Shown: positions 34,585-43,521 of the stretch, piece by piece
Numbering within the stretch: the first letter of the stretch is position 1
How the letters are laid out: every line of letters begins with the position of its first letter
Source: OFTM382 sp964352615
GTDB lineage: Bacteria > Planctomycetota > Phycisphaerae > Phycisphaerales > UBA1924
NCBI GenBank assembly: GCA_964352615.1
Contig: CAYGSG010000007.1
Location: 3,732 to 67,731 of the forward strand
Length of the DNA stretch: 64,000 nucleotides
Direction: 5' to 3'
Translations under genes and position numbers: made by a program
The notes under the pieces: generated by a model
The model's database searches: none
What the model was told of the DNA's origin: nothing
What the model saw: the letters and a program-made list of their open reading frames with translations, nothing else

Positions 34585-35773
34585 GGCCGAGCAGCAGCAT
34601 CGGTGAACGCAGCACCGGCGTGTCCTGCACCGGGCCGTTGCGGCCCTGGCGAACCTCGATCCAAAGCTCTGTTTCTCCCGGTTGCAGTTCCAGCGTCGCG
34701 GCGAGTTGTGCAGAACGCTGCTCGCCATCGAGCGACACCGCGGCCAGCTCGCGAGGCTCGCCCCGCCGCGCCACCATCAGCACCACCTCGCACGCGCCCC
34801 ACGGCGCCGCCGATGCGGGCAACTCCACGCCGCAAACAAACCCGGAGGCGCCCTCGGGCAGCGACCACTTCGAACGGGTCGGCCCGGCGAACGTCACATC
34901 ACCCAGGCCCAGCGGATCATGCGCCATCGTGGGCGGCTCGACCCAACGAAGGCCCTCGCCTGCTTGGCTTTCGACCATCGAGAGCGACGCGAGACCGACC
35001 ACTCGCTCGGGCGTCCAGAGCACGCCGACCAGATCGTCCGAGGTCACCAGCATCTCGCTGGCCGAGTCGGCATCGGTGAGCAGCACATCGCCCACAGCGT
35101 CGCTGACAATCGACGAGCACGCCAGCACGCTGCCATCGGCCAGCGCCACGAGCGTCGAGGCCGACCGCTTGGCCGGGCTCGCGAGCACCACGCCGCGCAC
35201 GCGCTGGGGGTCGATCTCGCGGATGCCGGCGTCGGTTTCGATCTCGACCATCGGGCGGTAGGCGAGCACGAAACCCGTGAGTTCGTCGCCGTTTTCGAGG
35301 ATGACCCGGTCGTCGATGGCTCCACGCATCTCGGCATGATCGAGCGGCTGGGCGGCGTCGGTCACAAGCGACCGCACATCATCAAGCCTGAACGCGAGCC
35401 GGTCGCGCAGCATGGTCTCCCAGCCGATGAAATCGTCGTCCGCGTGCGCCATGGCCCGGCCAAAGAGGACCCGGCCGTCGGTCAACGTCAGTTGGCCCAC
35501 CGATTCCTCGCCGAGCGAGCCCGCGGGCGGGGGACGCAGCCTGGGCGACGCGGCGCGCAAGAGCAGCAGATCTTCCACCGAAAGCTCGATCGGCGTGCCC
35601 GTAGCGATGCCAAAGTGGACCGTGCTCGGCGAGAACAGCGGCCCATGAACCTCGCGCCGCGACAGGTCCGAGGTGGTCAGCGTAAAGAACTGCGCTGACG
35701 CGCCGCTTGCAGCAATCGCCCAAGGGGCGAGCCAGCAGACAGCCGAACGGATGGTCGAGTTGCTTTGCTTCAT
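34571..35773 (-). CDS. Secreted hypothetical protein, beta-rich, last gene of envelope operon
   Basis: 400 aa with an apparent signal peptide (MKQSNSTIRSAVCWLAPWAI, cleavage near ASAQ). The mature part is beta-rich with repeated short units of the type DGRVLFGRAM, NGDELTGFVLAYRPMVEIET, ADGSVLACSSIVSDAVGDVL, which recall small SH3-like or Sm-like barrels. The C-terminus resembles a beta-sandwich (NPCM-like) module. No catalytic motif or family name is recognised. Its start overlaps the stop of the toroid-protein gene (ATGA), so it belongs to the same operon and probably acts in the periplasm with it. Confidence 0.75.
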   Translation of the reverse strand: MKQSNSTIRSAVCWLAPWAIAASGASAQFFTLTTSDLSRREVHGPLFSPSTVHFGIATGTPIELSVEDLLLLRAASPRLRPPPAGSLGEESVGQLTLTDGRVLFGRAMAHADDDFIGWETMLRDRLAFRLDDVRSLVTDAAQPLDHAEMRGAIDDRVILENGDELTGFVLAYRPMVEIETDAGIREIDPQRVRGVVLASPAKRSASTLVALADGSVLACSSIVSDAVGDVLLTDADSASEMLVTSDDLVGVLWTPERVVGLASLSMVESQAGEGLRWVEPPTMAHDPLGLGDVTFAGPTRSKWSLPEGASGFVCGVELPASAAPWGACEVVLMVARRGEPRELAAVSLDGEQRSAQLAATLELQPGETELWIEVRQGRNGPVQDTPVLRSPMLLLGPIAP

Positions 35774-36780
35774 CGTTGGAAGATCGGCAGGTACCTCTTG
35801 GGCATCTGAAGAATGAGCAGCGCCATCGCTGTGCCGTACGCAGGCCCGACCGAGCGGTCTTCCCATCGGCCGCTGGGCTCTTGCATCTCGAGCAAATGGC
35901 CCGCGATCAGCGGCCACCACTGCGACCAGTTTTGACCGCCGGAAAGGAACATCGCCTGCACCGCGTAGTAGTGCCCGTACCACACATGCGATCGGCTGGC
36001 CTCGCGGCCCGGCACAGCGGTCATCGAGAGGTATTGCAAGCCGCGATCGATCGCCCGGTCCTCGTAGATGCCCGCGTAGTAGAGGCTCGCCAGCCCCGCG
36101 GCGGACCTGGGCCAGCCGCTCTGCCCGCCATCGCGCTGGTAGCGGAACCCGCCGTCGGGGTTCTGGCATTCGCGCACATACTTGATCGCCGCGTCGATCA
36201 CCTTCTTGTCGACCTCGAGCCCCGCGTTGCGCGCCGACCGCAGCCCCATGATCTGGCAGATCGTCACCGATACATCCGCATCAAACGGCACCGGGTTGTA
36301 CCGCCAACCGCCCTCTTGATTCTGTGTTCGCTCGATCAGCCGAACCGCCCGGTCCAGCGCCTCATAGACGCGGTCGTCGAGCACCGGATCGCCGCCGACT
36401 GTTCCGTAGACTTCGCCCAGAAACAGCGTGGCAAAGCCGTGGCCGTACATCGGGCCGTTGGCGGGCTCCGCAGCGATCAGCCCGTTCTCCGCCGTGTTGT
36501 CGAGGATGAACTCGAGGCCCTTTAAGACGATGTCGCCGTACTCGCCTCGTCCCGGCAGGTGCCCATCGGCCATGAATGCCAAGCACGCCAGCGAGGTCAC
36601 CGCGACGTTGGGCCCGAACCGCCCGCCGCCGAACGAGCCGTCGGGCGACTGCTGCGTCGCCAGGTAGCGAAGGCCGTTAGCCGTCGCGTCGTCGATCGCC
36701 GGCGTCAGCTCACGTCCCGGCTGCGCCGAAGCGAGCGATGCAAACAACGCAGCACATAAAATCAGAAACCAACGCTTCAC
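35770..36780 (-). CDS. Secreted prenyltransferase/squalene-cyclase-like alpha-toroid protein
   Basis: 336 aa with a signal peptide (1-19, LILCAALFASLASA). The rest is an alpha/alpha toroid built from repeats of the prenyltransferase/squalene oxidase type: YLATQQSPDGSFGGG, AVRLIERTQNQEGGWRYNPV, YVRECQNPDGGFRYQRDGGQ, HLLEMQEPSGRWEDR. The acidic DxDD catalytic motif of squalene cyclases is not seen, so it is more likely a binding or scaffold protein than an enzyme. Such toroid proteins are frequent in planctomycetes near VWA operons. It overlaps both neighbours by ATGA. Confidence 0.85.
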   Translation of the reverse strand: MKRWFLILCAALFASLASAQPGRELTPAIDDATANGLRYLATQQSPDGSFGGGRFGPNVAVTSLACLAFMADGHLPGRGEYGDIVLKGLEFILDNTAENGLIAAEPANGPMYGHGFATLFLGEVYGTVGGDPVLDDRVYEALDRAVRLIERTQNQEGGWRYNPVPFDADVSVTICQIMGLRSARNAGLEVDKKVIDAAIKYVRECQNPDGGFRYQRDGGQSGWPRSAAGLASLYYAGIYEDRAIDRGLQYLSMTAVPGREASRSHVWYGHYYAVQAMFLSGGQNWSQWWPLIAGHLLEMQEPSGRWEDRSVGPAYGTAMALLILQMPKRYLPIFQR

Positions 36781-37472
36781 TCGGCATCCTCCGCGAGTCG
36801 CTCGAAGTACTTCTCGGTCAGCCCACGGTAGAGCGTGCTGAATCGCTCGTCCGCGCCCTGGAGCAGCGCATCACGCATACGAGCGGGCAGTGCGCCCCAA
36901 CGCGCCAGATCGGCCGCAGCAGCCTCGGCAAGCTCGCCGTCCTGTCGGCCGGGCGGCTGCATCTCCTGCTGGTTGTCGCCCTGCTGCTGTTGCTGTTGTT
37001 CCTGCTGCTGCTGGTTGGGCTGGTTCTGTTGCTGCTGTTGCTGTTGTTGCTGCTGGCTCTGCGACTGCTGCTGTTGCTGCTGGGCGTTCTTGATGAGCAC
37101 CTCAAGCTTGCGGATCGCTTCGGCCTGCATCCGCTGCGTATCGATGCCCGTGTCTTTCATGCCCGCGAGCCGCTGCGCCGAGTCGTTCATCAGCCGAACC
37201 GCGTCTTCGAACGTCTGCGCGACCGCTTCGCCATCGAGGGCACGCTCAAGCTCGCTCTCGATCGCATCAAGGGCGCCCGTCTCCGCGCCCTGACCGGGCC
37301 TCGCCGCGTCGGGCTCGACGCCCAGCAAAGCGTCAAGGTCGCCCAGGCCAGCCGGCGCGTCGGGATCCGTGGGTAGAGCAGGCTCGCTGGCGTCTTGGCC
37401 AAGAGCCGACGCCGCCATAACGCCGCCAACGAGCAGCGCCGACCAGCGGTTTATGTTGCATCGCGTTCGCAT
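36777..37472 (-). CDS. Secreted poly-glutamine protein
   Basis: 231 aa. A signal peptide (about 1-26, ending SALGQ) precedes a short acidic region, a helix (about 65-125), an almost pure glutamine tract (131-169), and a helical C-terminal domain (180-231; ARMRDALLQGADERFSTLYR, GLTEKYFERLAEDAE). The C-terminal helix pair is conserved-looking and may be the functional contact. The Q-tract likely forms or caps a coiled coil with the long coiled-coil protein 4 bp upstream, which has a matching Q-rich style. Starts 4 bp after that gene and overlaps the toroid gene. Confidence 0.8.
   Translation of the reverse strand: MRTRCNINRWSALLVGGVMAASALGQDASEPALPTDPDAPAGLGDLDALLGVEPDAARPGQGAETGALDAIESELERALDGEAVAQTFEDAVRLMNDSAQRLAGMKDTGIDTQRMQAEAIRKLEVLIKNAQQQQQQSQSQQQQQQQQQQNQPNQQQQEQQQQQQGDNQQEMQPPGRQDGELAEAAAADLARWGALPARMRDALLQGADERFSTLYRGLTEKYFERLAEDAE
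36966..37082 (-). repeat. Poly-Q coding tract (imperfect CAG/CAA repeat)
   Basis: About 39 codons, nearly all CAG or CAA with a few Ser, Asn, Glu, Pro and Gly, on the minus strand. The codon mixing argues for selection on the protein rather than a pure trinucleotide expansion. Confidence 0.85.
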
Positions 37473-37475
37473 GGG

Positions 37476-40400
37476 TTACCCGCCTCCCCCGGGTTCGATC
37501 TCCGTGCCGCCGCCCGGCTGGGGCGTGGCCTGCTGGAGCTGTTCGATCAGTTGCTGGCCGCGCTCAGCGAGTTCGCGCTGAAGGTCCGCGAGTTGGTCAA
37601 GCTCGGTTGTCTCCGCGCCGTCTTCATCAGCGGCCCGTGTCCATTCCGCGACCTCGATCTGCATCGCACGCAGCAGCTTGAGTTCCGCAACCGGCGGCAC
37701 AAGCGGCTGCTCGCCCCCGGCGCCTCCGCCACCGCCGCCGCTCTCCTGAGCGCCCTCGCCGAACTCGTCCTGCTCGGACCGATCGTCCTTGAGTGCTTCA
37801 AGTATCGAACGCAGCAGCCGTGCCACCGTGGCTTGGCCGCGCTGCGCGCTGCGGTCGGCGTTGCCCCGGCGCAGGCGTTCGGCCGCGTCCGCGCTTGCCG
37901 AGTCCATGCGGTCAAGCGCGAGCGTGAACACCAGCGTGTCCTCGATGTCGGTGTTGGCCTCGCGCACCGCGGCCAGTTCCTCGGTCAACAAGAGTTGCTG
38001 CTCGCCGAGCCCCCGCACCTTGGCCCGTTCGCGGCGGGTGACTTCCTTGCCCACAAACACGTCCACCTCGCTCTGCAACACAACCTGCCGTTCAAGCAGC
38101 TCGCGGTACGCCTCCTGCAACTCGGCGAGCCTGCGGTCCTGTTCGCGCTGCTGGGCTTCTTCTTCAAGCCGCTCGGCCTCGGCCTTGGCCTGCTCCAGCA
38201 GTTCAAGGCTTCTGGTCTCACGCTTGACCGCGACCTTGCCATTGCCGCTTCGCAGCGCCTGGACCGCCTTCGTCTGTTCGCCCTGCGCGCCCGACAGCAT
38301 GGCGATCAGCTGGGCCACATCGCCCGGCGCCTCGCCCGCAAGCTGAATCACCGCCAGCGTGTTCGCATCCAGACGGATCATGCCCTCATCGAGCTGCTTG
38401 ACTTCGTCGCCCTCGGCCTGCGCCAGCCGTTCAAGCTGGTCCTCCTGCTGAACGATCAGCGCATCGATCGATTCGATCAGGCTCGCCAGAATTCGGCGGA
38501 GCACCTCATCGCGGCGTTCGTCCGCGTTGTCAATCTCGTCGAGCATCTGCTCGAGCGCCTCGATCGCCTGCTGCTGGTTGCCGCCCGCGTCGGCGGTCTG
38601 GTTCTGCCCGAGGTTCTGCGCCGCGTCGTTCTGCCGTTGTTCAAGCTGCGAAGACCGGCCACGGCTCGCAGCGTCGCGCAACGCCGAAGCCTGCGCGGGG
38701 TCACGACCCGCGAGCTGGTCCGCACGCCGATCGAGTTCTTCGATCGCTTCGCGCCCCGCGTCCGCTGCCCGCTGCTGACGCTCCAAAATCCGCTCAAGCT
38801 CCGTGCGTTCGGCCTGCGTCAACTGCTCGATCGTTCGGCCCGTGGTGCGCTGGCCGAGTTGGGCGGTCTGCTCTGCGATCTCTCGCTGTTCTTCGAGCAA
38901 TTGCTCGACGCCCCGCCGCGCCACCCATGCATCTTCGCCCCGGTCCAGAGCTGCAATCAAGTCGCTCAGGGCTGCACGCACTTCTTCCTGTGCTTGCTGG
39001 GCGCGCTCGGTCGCTTCGTCGCGAGCGTCCTGTTCGTCTTCGTTCTGCTGGGCATCGAGTTCCCGCTGCGCCTGCTCCGAGGCCTCGGCCGCCTCGCGTG
39101 CGATCGACTCCGCATCTTCGAGCAGCCCTGCCAGCGGGCTGTCGTCCATCTGGTTGCGGTCCAGCCGTTGACCGAGCCGATCGAGCGCCGCCTGCTGGGC
39201 CTCGATGCGCCGCGTCAGCGCTTCTTGCCTCGCCTCGGCCTTGGGATCAGCGGGTTCTTGGGCGACTTGGTCTCGCAGCTCACGCTGCTGGCCTTCAAGC
39301 CGCATGGCCGCGCGCCGCACCGCCGACAGTTCGCCGCGAACCTGCGCCTCAAGTTCGCTCTCGTCGATGATTCGCAGCACGCGCTTGGCCGACCGCGCGG
39401 GCTTGCGCGGCTGGCCCTGATGATCGAACACATCGCTCGCCAGCGCCCACAGCCAAATCTCGTCGCCCGCCGTCGCTCCGAAGTCTTCAAGCGCCAGGGC
39501 GACCCGCGCCTGCCCGATCAGCCCGCCCGCGACCGATTCACGCGCGAGCAGCGTTTCATCGCCAACTGCCTCGGCCTCCGCTCCGGTCGAGCCTGCGGGC
39601 GATCTCGCCCGCTGTGCAACGAGCGACACCTGTTCGAGCCCTATGTCATCGCGCCCCTCGCCGAGTACATCGATGATCGCCGTGGCCAGCACCGCTTCAT
39701 CCCTGCTGGGCTCGATGATCGCGATGGCTGGCGGTTCGTCCTGGATTACCTCAAGGCGGACCGTCGCCGCAGCGGCGGGCGTCAGACCGTGGGAATCCAC
39801 GGGCATCACCGCGAGCACCACTTGTGCTTTCGGCTGAAGGGTCAGCGTCCATGTCGCGCCGTCATCGCTCGCCCTCATGGCACCTGCGAGCGTCTCGTCA
39901 CCGAGCTGTGTACGTGCGACCTCGGCCGCGTCCGCCCACCTAGGCAGCGGCTTGTTGAACCGCAGCGCCACCGTCACATCTGAACCCGCGAGCACCGGCG
40001 AAGGCGCGCTCACCACGCGCGAGCCCGCATCAAGCTCGATGCCCTTGCCCGCGAGCACGCCTGTCACGCCCGCGCGCACCGCGTACTCGGGCGGCTCGGC
40101 CCGCACGCTCACGCCCACAAGCCTTGGCCTCGGCGCAAGCGTCAACTGCTGCACATCGGTCTGGTCGTCGGCGCTCACAAACCGGTACTCGAGCACCGCG
40201 TCGCGTTCGAGCATCGGGGTCTCGGTCAGGCGTTCGTACACCTCGCCGGTCGCTTCGCCGGATGTGGCCTCGCGCCGCTGGGGCGAGAGCGGCAGCGTGC
40301 GCCAGGGCTCGGCCTTGCCATCGCGCACGACCCGAAGCTTCACATCCACATCGCTCTGGCCCAGCGCCCGATTGGTCTTGGTCAGCAGCGCCCGCAGCAC

Positions 40401-41072
40401 GATCGGCTCGCCCGCAGCGTGCACGCCGGTGCTGATGGCTGCCGCAACGCCGGTGCGTTTGGGCCACTGGGTCTGCGTCCATGGCGTGAGCAGCCGCGAG
40501 AGTCCGATCGAGGCCAGCGCCGGGCTTGCGACAGCGGCGCCGCCCGCGATCAGCAGCGCCATCGCCAGTGCGATCACGCCCCGCCGAGCGGGTTCGGTGC
40601 GTATGAGTTGGTCGATGCGCACGCCCTTGAGCGCTTCGCCCGCATCGCTGATGGCCTTTGCCTTGAGCGATGCCGAGGTCGGGTCATCGGTGTCAGCAGC
40701 ACGCTCACCCGCGAGTTCGAGCGCTGAGGCCAGGCTGCCGCGAACGCCTTTGCCCTGCTCGCCTTGTTCGACGCGCAGCGCCACGGCCGTCAGGCTGGGC
40801 GCAAACGATGCGGCGCGAAGCACCCACGCGCGGAGCATCCACGCGAAGCCCACAAGCCCGCCGATCAGCAGCACCCACCGTGCGCCCGCCGGAAGCCTGA
40901 GCAAGAAGTCCAACAGCACGCCCGCCAGCAGGCCGACCAGCACCGCCGCCGCCACCATCGAGCCCGCGCGCACCAGCAGCACGCGCTTGGCCCGCGACCG
41001 CAAACCCACCAGCGCACGCCGAAGCGATGGCCCCTGGCCCGCAGTAGCGGAGACTGGCTGGTTGTGGCTCAT
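37476..41072 (-). CDS. Very large membrane-anchored coiled-coil protein (DUF4175-like)
   Basis: 1198 aa from an ATG with GGAGG eight bases upstream. Two N-terminal transmembrane helices (about 40-85) and one near 165-190 are followed by beta-sandwich-like extracytoplasmic domains (about 210-560, with YRFVSADDQTDVQQL, LVGVSVRAEPPEYAV, VTVALRFNKPLPRW). About 550 residues of Gln/Glu/Arg-rich coiled coil follow (SELEAQVRGELSAVRRAAMR; QLEQRQNDAAQNLGQNQTAD). The tail is Gly-rich and ends PQPGGGTEIEPGGGG. This resembles the DUF4175 family of alpha-proteobacteria and planctomycete relatives. Its place in a DUF58/BatA/VWA operon suggests an envelope scaffold. Function is unproven. Confidence 0.8.
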   Translation of the reverse strand: MSHNQPVSATAGQGPSLRRALVGLRSRAKRVLLVRAGSMVAAAVLVGLLAGVLLDFLLRLPAGARWVLLIGGLVGFAWMLRAWVLRAASFAPSLTAVALRVEQGEQGKGVRGSLASALELAGERAADTDDPTSASLKAKAISDAGEALKGVRIDQLIRTEPARRGVIALAMALLIAGGAAVASPALASIGLSRLLTPWTQTQWPKRTGVAAAISTGVHAAGEPIVLRALLTKTNRALGQSDVDVKLRVVRDGKAEPWRTLPLSPQRREATSGEATGEVYERLTETPMLERDAVLEYRFVSADDQTDVQQLTLAPRPRLVGVSVRAEPPEYAVRAGVTGVLAGKGIELDAGSRVVSAPSPVLAGSDVTVALRFNKPLPRWADAAEVARTQLGDETLAGAMRASDDGATWTLTLQPKAQVVLAVMPVDSHGLTPAAAATVRLEVIQDEPPAIAIIEPSRDEAVLATAIIDVLGEGRDDIGLEQVSLVAQRARSPAGSTGAEAEAVGDETLLARESVAGGLIGQARVALALEDFGATAGDEIWLWALASDVFDHQGQPRKPARSAKRVLRIIDESELEAQVRGELSAVRRAAMRLEGQQRELRDQVAQEPADPKAEARQEALTRRIEAQQAALDRLGQRLDRNQMDDSPLAGLLEDAESIAREAAEASEQAQRELDAQQNEDEQDARDEATERAQQAQEEVRAALSDLIAALDRGEDAWVARRGVEQLLEEQREIAEQTAQLGQRTTGRTIEQLTQAERTELERILERQQRAADAGREAIEELDRRADQLAGRDPAQASALRDAASRGRSSQLEQRQNDAAQNLGQNQTADAGGNQQQAIEALEQMLDEIDNADERRDEVLRRILASLIESIDALIVQQEDQLERLAQAEGDEVKQLDEGMIRLDANTLAVIQLAGEAPGDVAQLIAMLSGAQGEQTKAVQALRSGNGKVAVKRETRSLELLEQAKAEAERLEEEAQQREQDRRLAELQEAYRELLERQVVLQSEVDVFVGKEVTRRERAKVRGLGEQQLLLTEELAAVREANTDIEDTLVFTLALDRMDSASADAAERLRRGNADRSAQRGQATVARLLRSILEALKDDRSEQDEFGEGAQESGGGGGGAGGEQPLVPPVAELKLLRAMQIEVAEWTRAADEDGAETTELDQLADLQRELAERGQQLIEQLQQATPQPGGGTEIEPGGGG

Positions 41073-41208
41073 GGTCGTGCCTCCACGGGCTCCATCGGCG
41101 TTAGCCTGGCCCACCCTCCTGCAACGTCTACCACTCTCTATACGCCCCGCTGCGGCGAGTCGGCCCGCTGACAGTACCGTTACCCATACAAAAACATGAC
41201 ATGATGAC

Positions 41209-43521
41209 TCACGCCAATCGCAGCAGCCGTCTGCCCGCCCACTCCGCGCCGAGCAGCACCACCAGCAGCACGAGCATCAAAGGCGTGTCCCAAAGCGTCT
41301 GGATCTTTGGCGGCGATGCCACCACCACCTCCCGGTTGGGGATCTCCTCCGCCAACGCGCCCAGTTCGCCGGTTGGCACCACGCGCCCGCCTGTCCGCTG
41401 AGCCAGGCTCGCCAGCAGCGCGTGGTCGGGCCGGGGGTCTCGGCGTTCGTCGTCCGCACGCACCACACGCACCTCTCGCTGCAACCCCACGCCCGCGAGC
41501 AGCGGCGTCGCGGCCTTCAACTCGTACGTGCCCGGCTCCGACGGAATCCACGTTCCCAAAAACGTCGGGTCATCTTCGCCGAGCCTGCGCACGCTCACCC
41601 GCTGGGGCTCTGCATCCGGCTCGCCCGACCTCGCCAGATCGAACTCGACCGCGCCCTCGGCTGCATCGACGAGCGCTTGGTCGAGCAGCCGAAGCTCGAT
41701 GCTCACCGCCCGGCCCGCGACCGGCTGGCGCGGGTCGATCCGCAGCGCCGCCTCGGTGCCCAATCTCGCCAAGCTCTGCCGGCCCGCCATGCGCACAATC
41801 GGCAGCCAGAACCGGTCGAACAGCAGGTCGCCCAAGCCGTAGCGCCATCGCCACGTCTCGTCCGTCGCAAGGTACACCACCCGGCCCGCGCCGTAGCGCA
41901 TCGTCATCACCACCGGCCAGCCGCGCGCGTCCACGATCGAATCGCCCTGCGCAAACGCCAAGGGCACCGCAGCGGGCTTGAGCCGATCGACGGCGATCTT
42001 CTGCACACCCCAAAGCCGGCTCCAGCCCGTCAACGGATCAGACAACTGCGAGGGCCAGGGCTCGCTCGGCGTATCGCCCAGACGCAGCACACCCAGCGCG
42101 TCCGAAGCATCCGCCCGAACGAGTGTCACCGCATCGTCCCACACCGGCGTTTGAGCCTGTGATGCAAGCGTAAACGGCAGCAGGGCCGCGAGCGGTGAAC
42201 CGCGGTAGCCGTGGGGCGTCGCACGCGAGCCGCCGATCCATACAAGCCCCGCGCCGCGCGTCGCGATGTGATCGCGCAGTTGGTTCATCGTCTCTTCGCC
42301 GAGCAGTTCCGGACGCACATCGCCCAGCACCACCACGTCGATATCCGCCCATTCCTCTGGCGAGTTCGGCAGCTGCGCGATCGCCACATTGCCTTCCTGC
42401 GTGTACCGCCTGCGGGCCGCCAGCAGCAGCGACGACGACGTGATCGAATCCTCACGCAGCAACAAGTTTTTGAGATACCGGTGCTCCCAGCGAGGCGTGC
42501 CATCGAGGTACACCACGCGCAGCGGCTCGTCGAGCACCTCCACCGTGAGTTCCTGCGTGTTGTTCTCCGCGACCAGATCGCCCTCGCCCGCGTCGATCTC
42601 GACACGCCACCGCTGCGCGCCGGGCCGATCGGGCGTCGCCAGCAGCGTCAGTTCTACTGAGCCGCCATCGACGCTGATCGCTCGTTCGTCGAGCACCCGG
42701 CCTGTCAGTTCATCGATGAGCCTCGCCACCGCCGGCGTCGCCTCGCCCGCGTCAGCCACCTGATCGATGCGCACCTGCACCGGCACCGCGTCGTCCACGA
42801 ACGCTCTGGCCGCAGCGGTCGCCGTTACCGCAAGGTCGCGCGTCGTGCCCGTCGCGCCCAGCGCCACCGTGAACACCGGCACGCCTTTAGCACGAAGCCG
42901 GTCCCACGAATCGGCGCTCAGCGCCGAAGACGACCGCCCATCGCTCAAGACCACGATGCCCGCAAGCGACCGGGCAGCACCGCGGTCCAGCGCCTCATCG
43001 AGCGCTGCTTCAAGGTCCGTGCGCACGCCCGCCGCATCGCCGAGCGTCACGCCTTGGTCGCTCGCGGCAAGATCGAACGCCCCGTCGGCAAAGCCCAGCC
43101 ACACAAGCCGTGAACGCTCGGCCCGCTGCGACCACTGGGGCCATGCGGCCCGAAGCGCCTCGCGAAGCTGCTCGTTGCGCGTCGCGCCATCGGGACCGTC
43201 GGCGGCTTCCATCGAAGCCGACCGGTCCGCGAGCACCATGATCCAGTCCGGTTCGACCCGGCGGGAACTCTCGATCAGGGCCGGGCCGCTGAGCATCACC
43301 AGCACCAACACGAGCGTCACGCCCCGCACGCACCCGAGCACCACGCGCCATCGGCGAGCCATCGGAAGCCGGCGGTACACCCACCACGCCACGCCCGCAG
43401 CGCCCGCGATCAGCACCACCCATAGCCAGCTTGGCCAGGGCCGCTGCCAGCCGAACCGCACACCTTCGACGCCGAAACGCACCGCATCGAGCCCGAGCAA
43501 GGTGTTGAGCAGGTCGTTCAT
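41209..43521 (-). CDS. Membrane protein with VWA domain and glutamine-amidotransferase-like region
   Basis: 770 aa. Three hydrophobic helices flank the domains: about 28-48 and 62-82 at the N-terminus and one at the C-terminus (MLVLLVVLLGAEWAGRRLLR). A VWA-like domain follows the second helix (IMVLADRSASMEAADG, a MIDAS-type DxSxS). CARDB-like beta domains and a class I glutamine-amidotransferase-like fold come next (RVVYLDGTPRWEHRYLKNLL, DIDVVVLGDVRPELL, LVWIGG). The layout is that of the BatB/YfaA-type proteins that sit after BatA in planctomycete and Bacteroidetes operons. The start overlaps the BatA-like gene stop by ATGA. The catalytic Cys of true amidotransferases is not seen. Confidence 0.82.
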   Translation of the reverse strand: MNDLLNTLLGLDAVRFGVEGVRFGWQRPWPSWLWVVLIAGAAGVAWWVYRRLPMARRWRVVLGCVRGVTLVLVLVMLSGPALIESSRRVEPDWIMVLADRSASMEAADGPDGATRNEQLREALRAAWPQWSQRAERSRLVWLGFADGAFDLAASDQGVTLGDAAGVRTDLEAALDEALDRGAARSLAGIVVLSDGRSSSALSADSWDRLRAKGVPVFTVALGATGTTRDLAVTATAAARAFVDDAVPVQVRIDQVADAGEATPAVARLIDELTGRVLDERAISVDGGSVELTLLATPDRPGAQRWRVEIDAGEGDLVAENNTQELTVEVLDEPLRVVYLDGTPRWEHRYLKNLLLREDSITSSSLLLAARRRYTQEGNVAIAQLPNSPEEWADIDVVVLGDVRPELLGEETMNQLRDHIATRGAGLVWIGGSRATPHGYRGSPLAALLPFTLASQAQTPVWDDAVTLVRADASDALGVLRLGDTPSEPWPSQLSDPLTGWSRLWGVQKIAVDRLKPAAVPLAFAQGDSIVDARGWPVVMTMRYGAGRVVYLATDETWRWRYGLGDLLFDRFWLPIVRMAGRQSLARLGTEAALRIDPRQPVAGRAVSIELRLLDQALVDAAEGAVEFDLARSGEPDAEPQRVSVRRLGEDDPTFLGTWIPSEPGTYELKAATPLLAGVGLQREVRVVRADDERRDPRPDHALLASLAQRTGGRVVPTGELGALAEEIPNREVVVASPPKIQTLWDTPLMLVLLVVLLGAEWAGRRLLRLA

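Noticed and set aside
37395..39983. Long plus-strand frame (862 codons) opposite the giant coiled-coil gene
   Set aside because: It is a mirror of the Gln/Glu-rich coding strand (Leu- and Arg-rich translation), so a shadow. The same holds for long antisense frames at 30435-31988 and 45658-48054.
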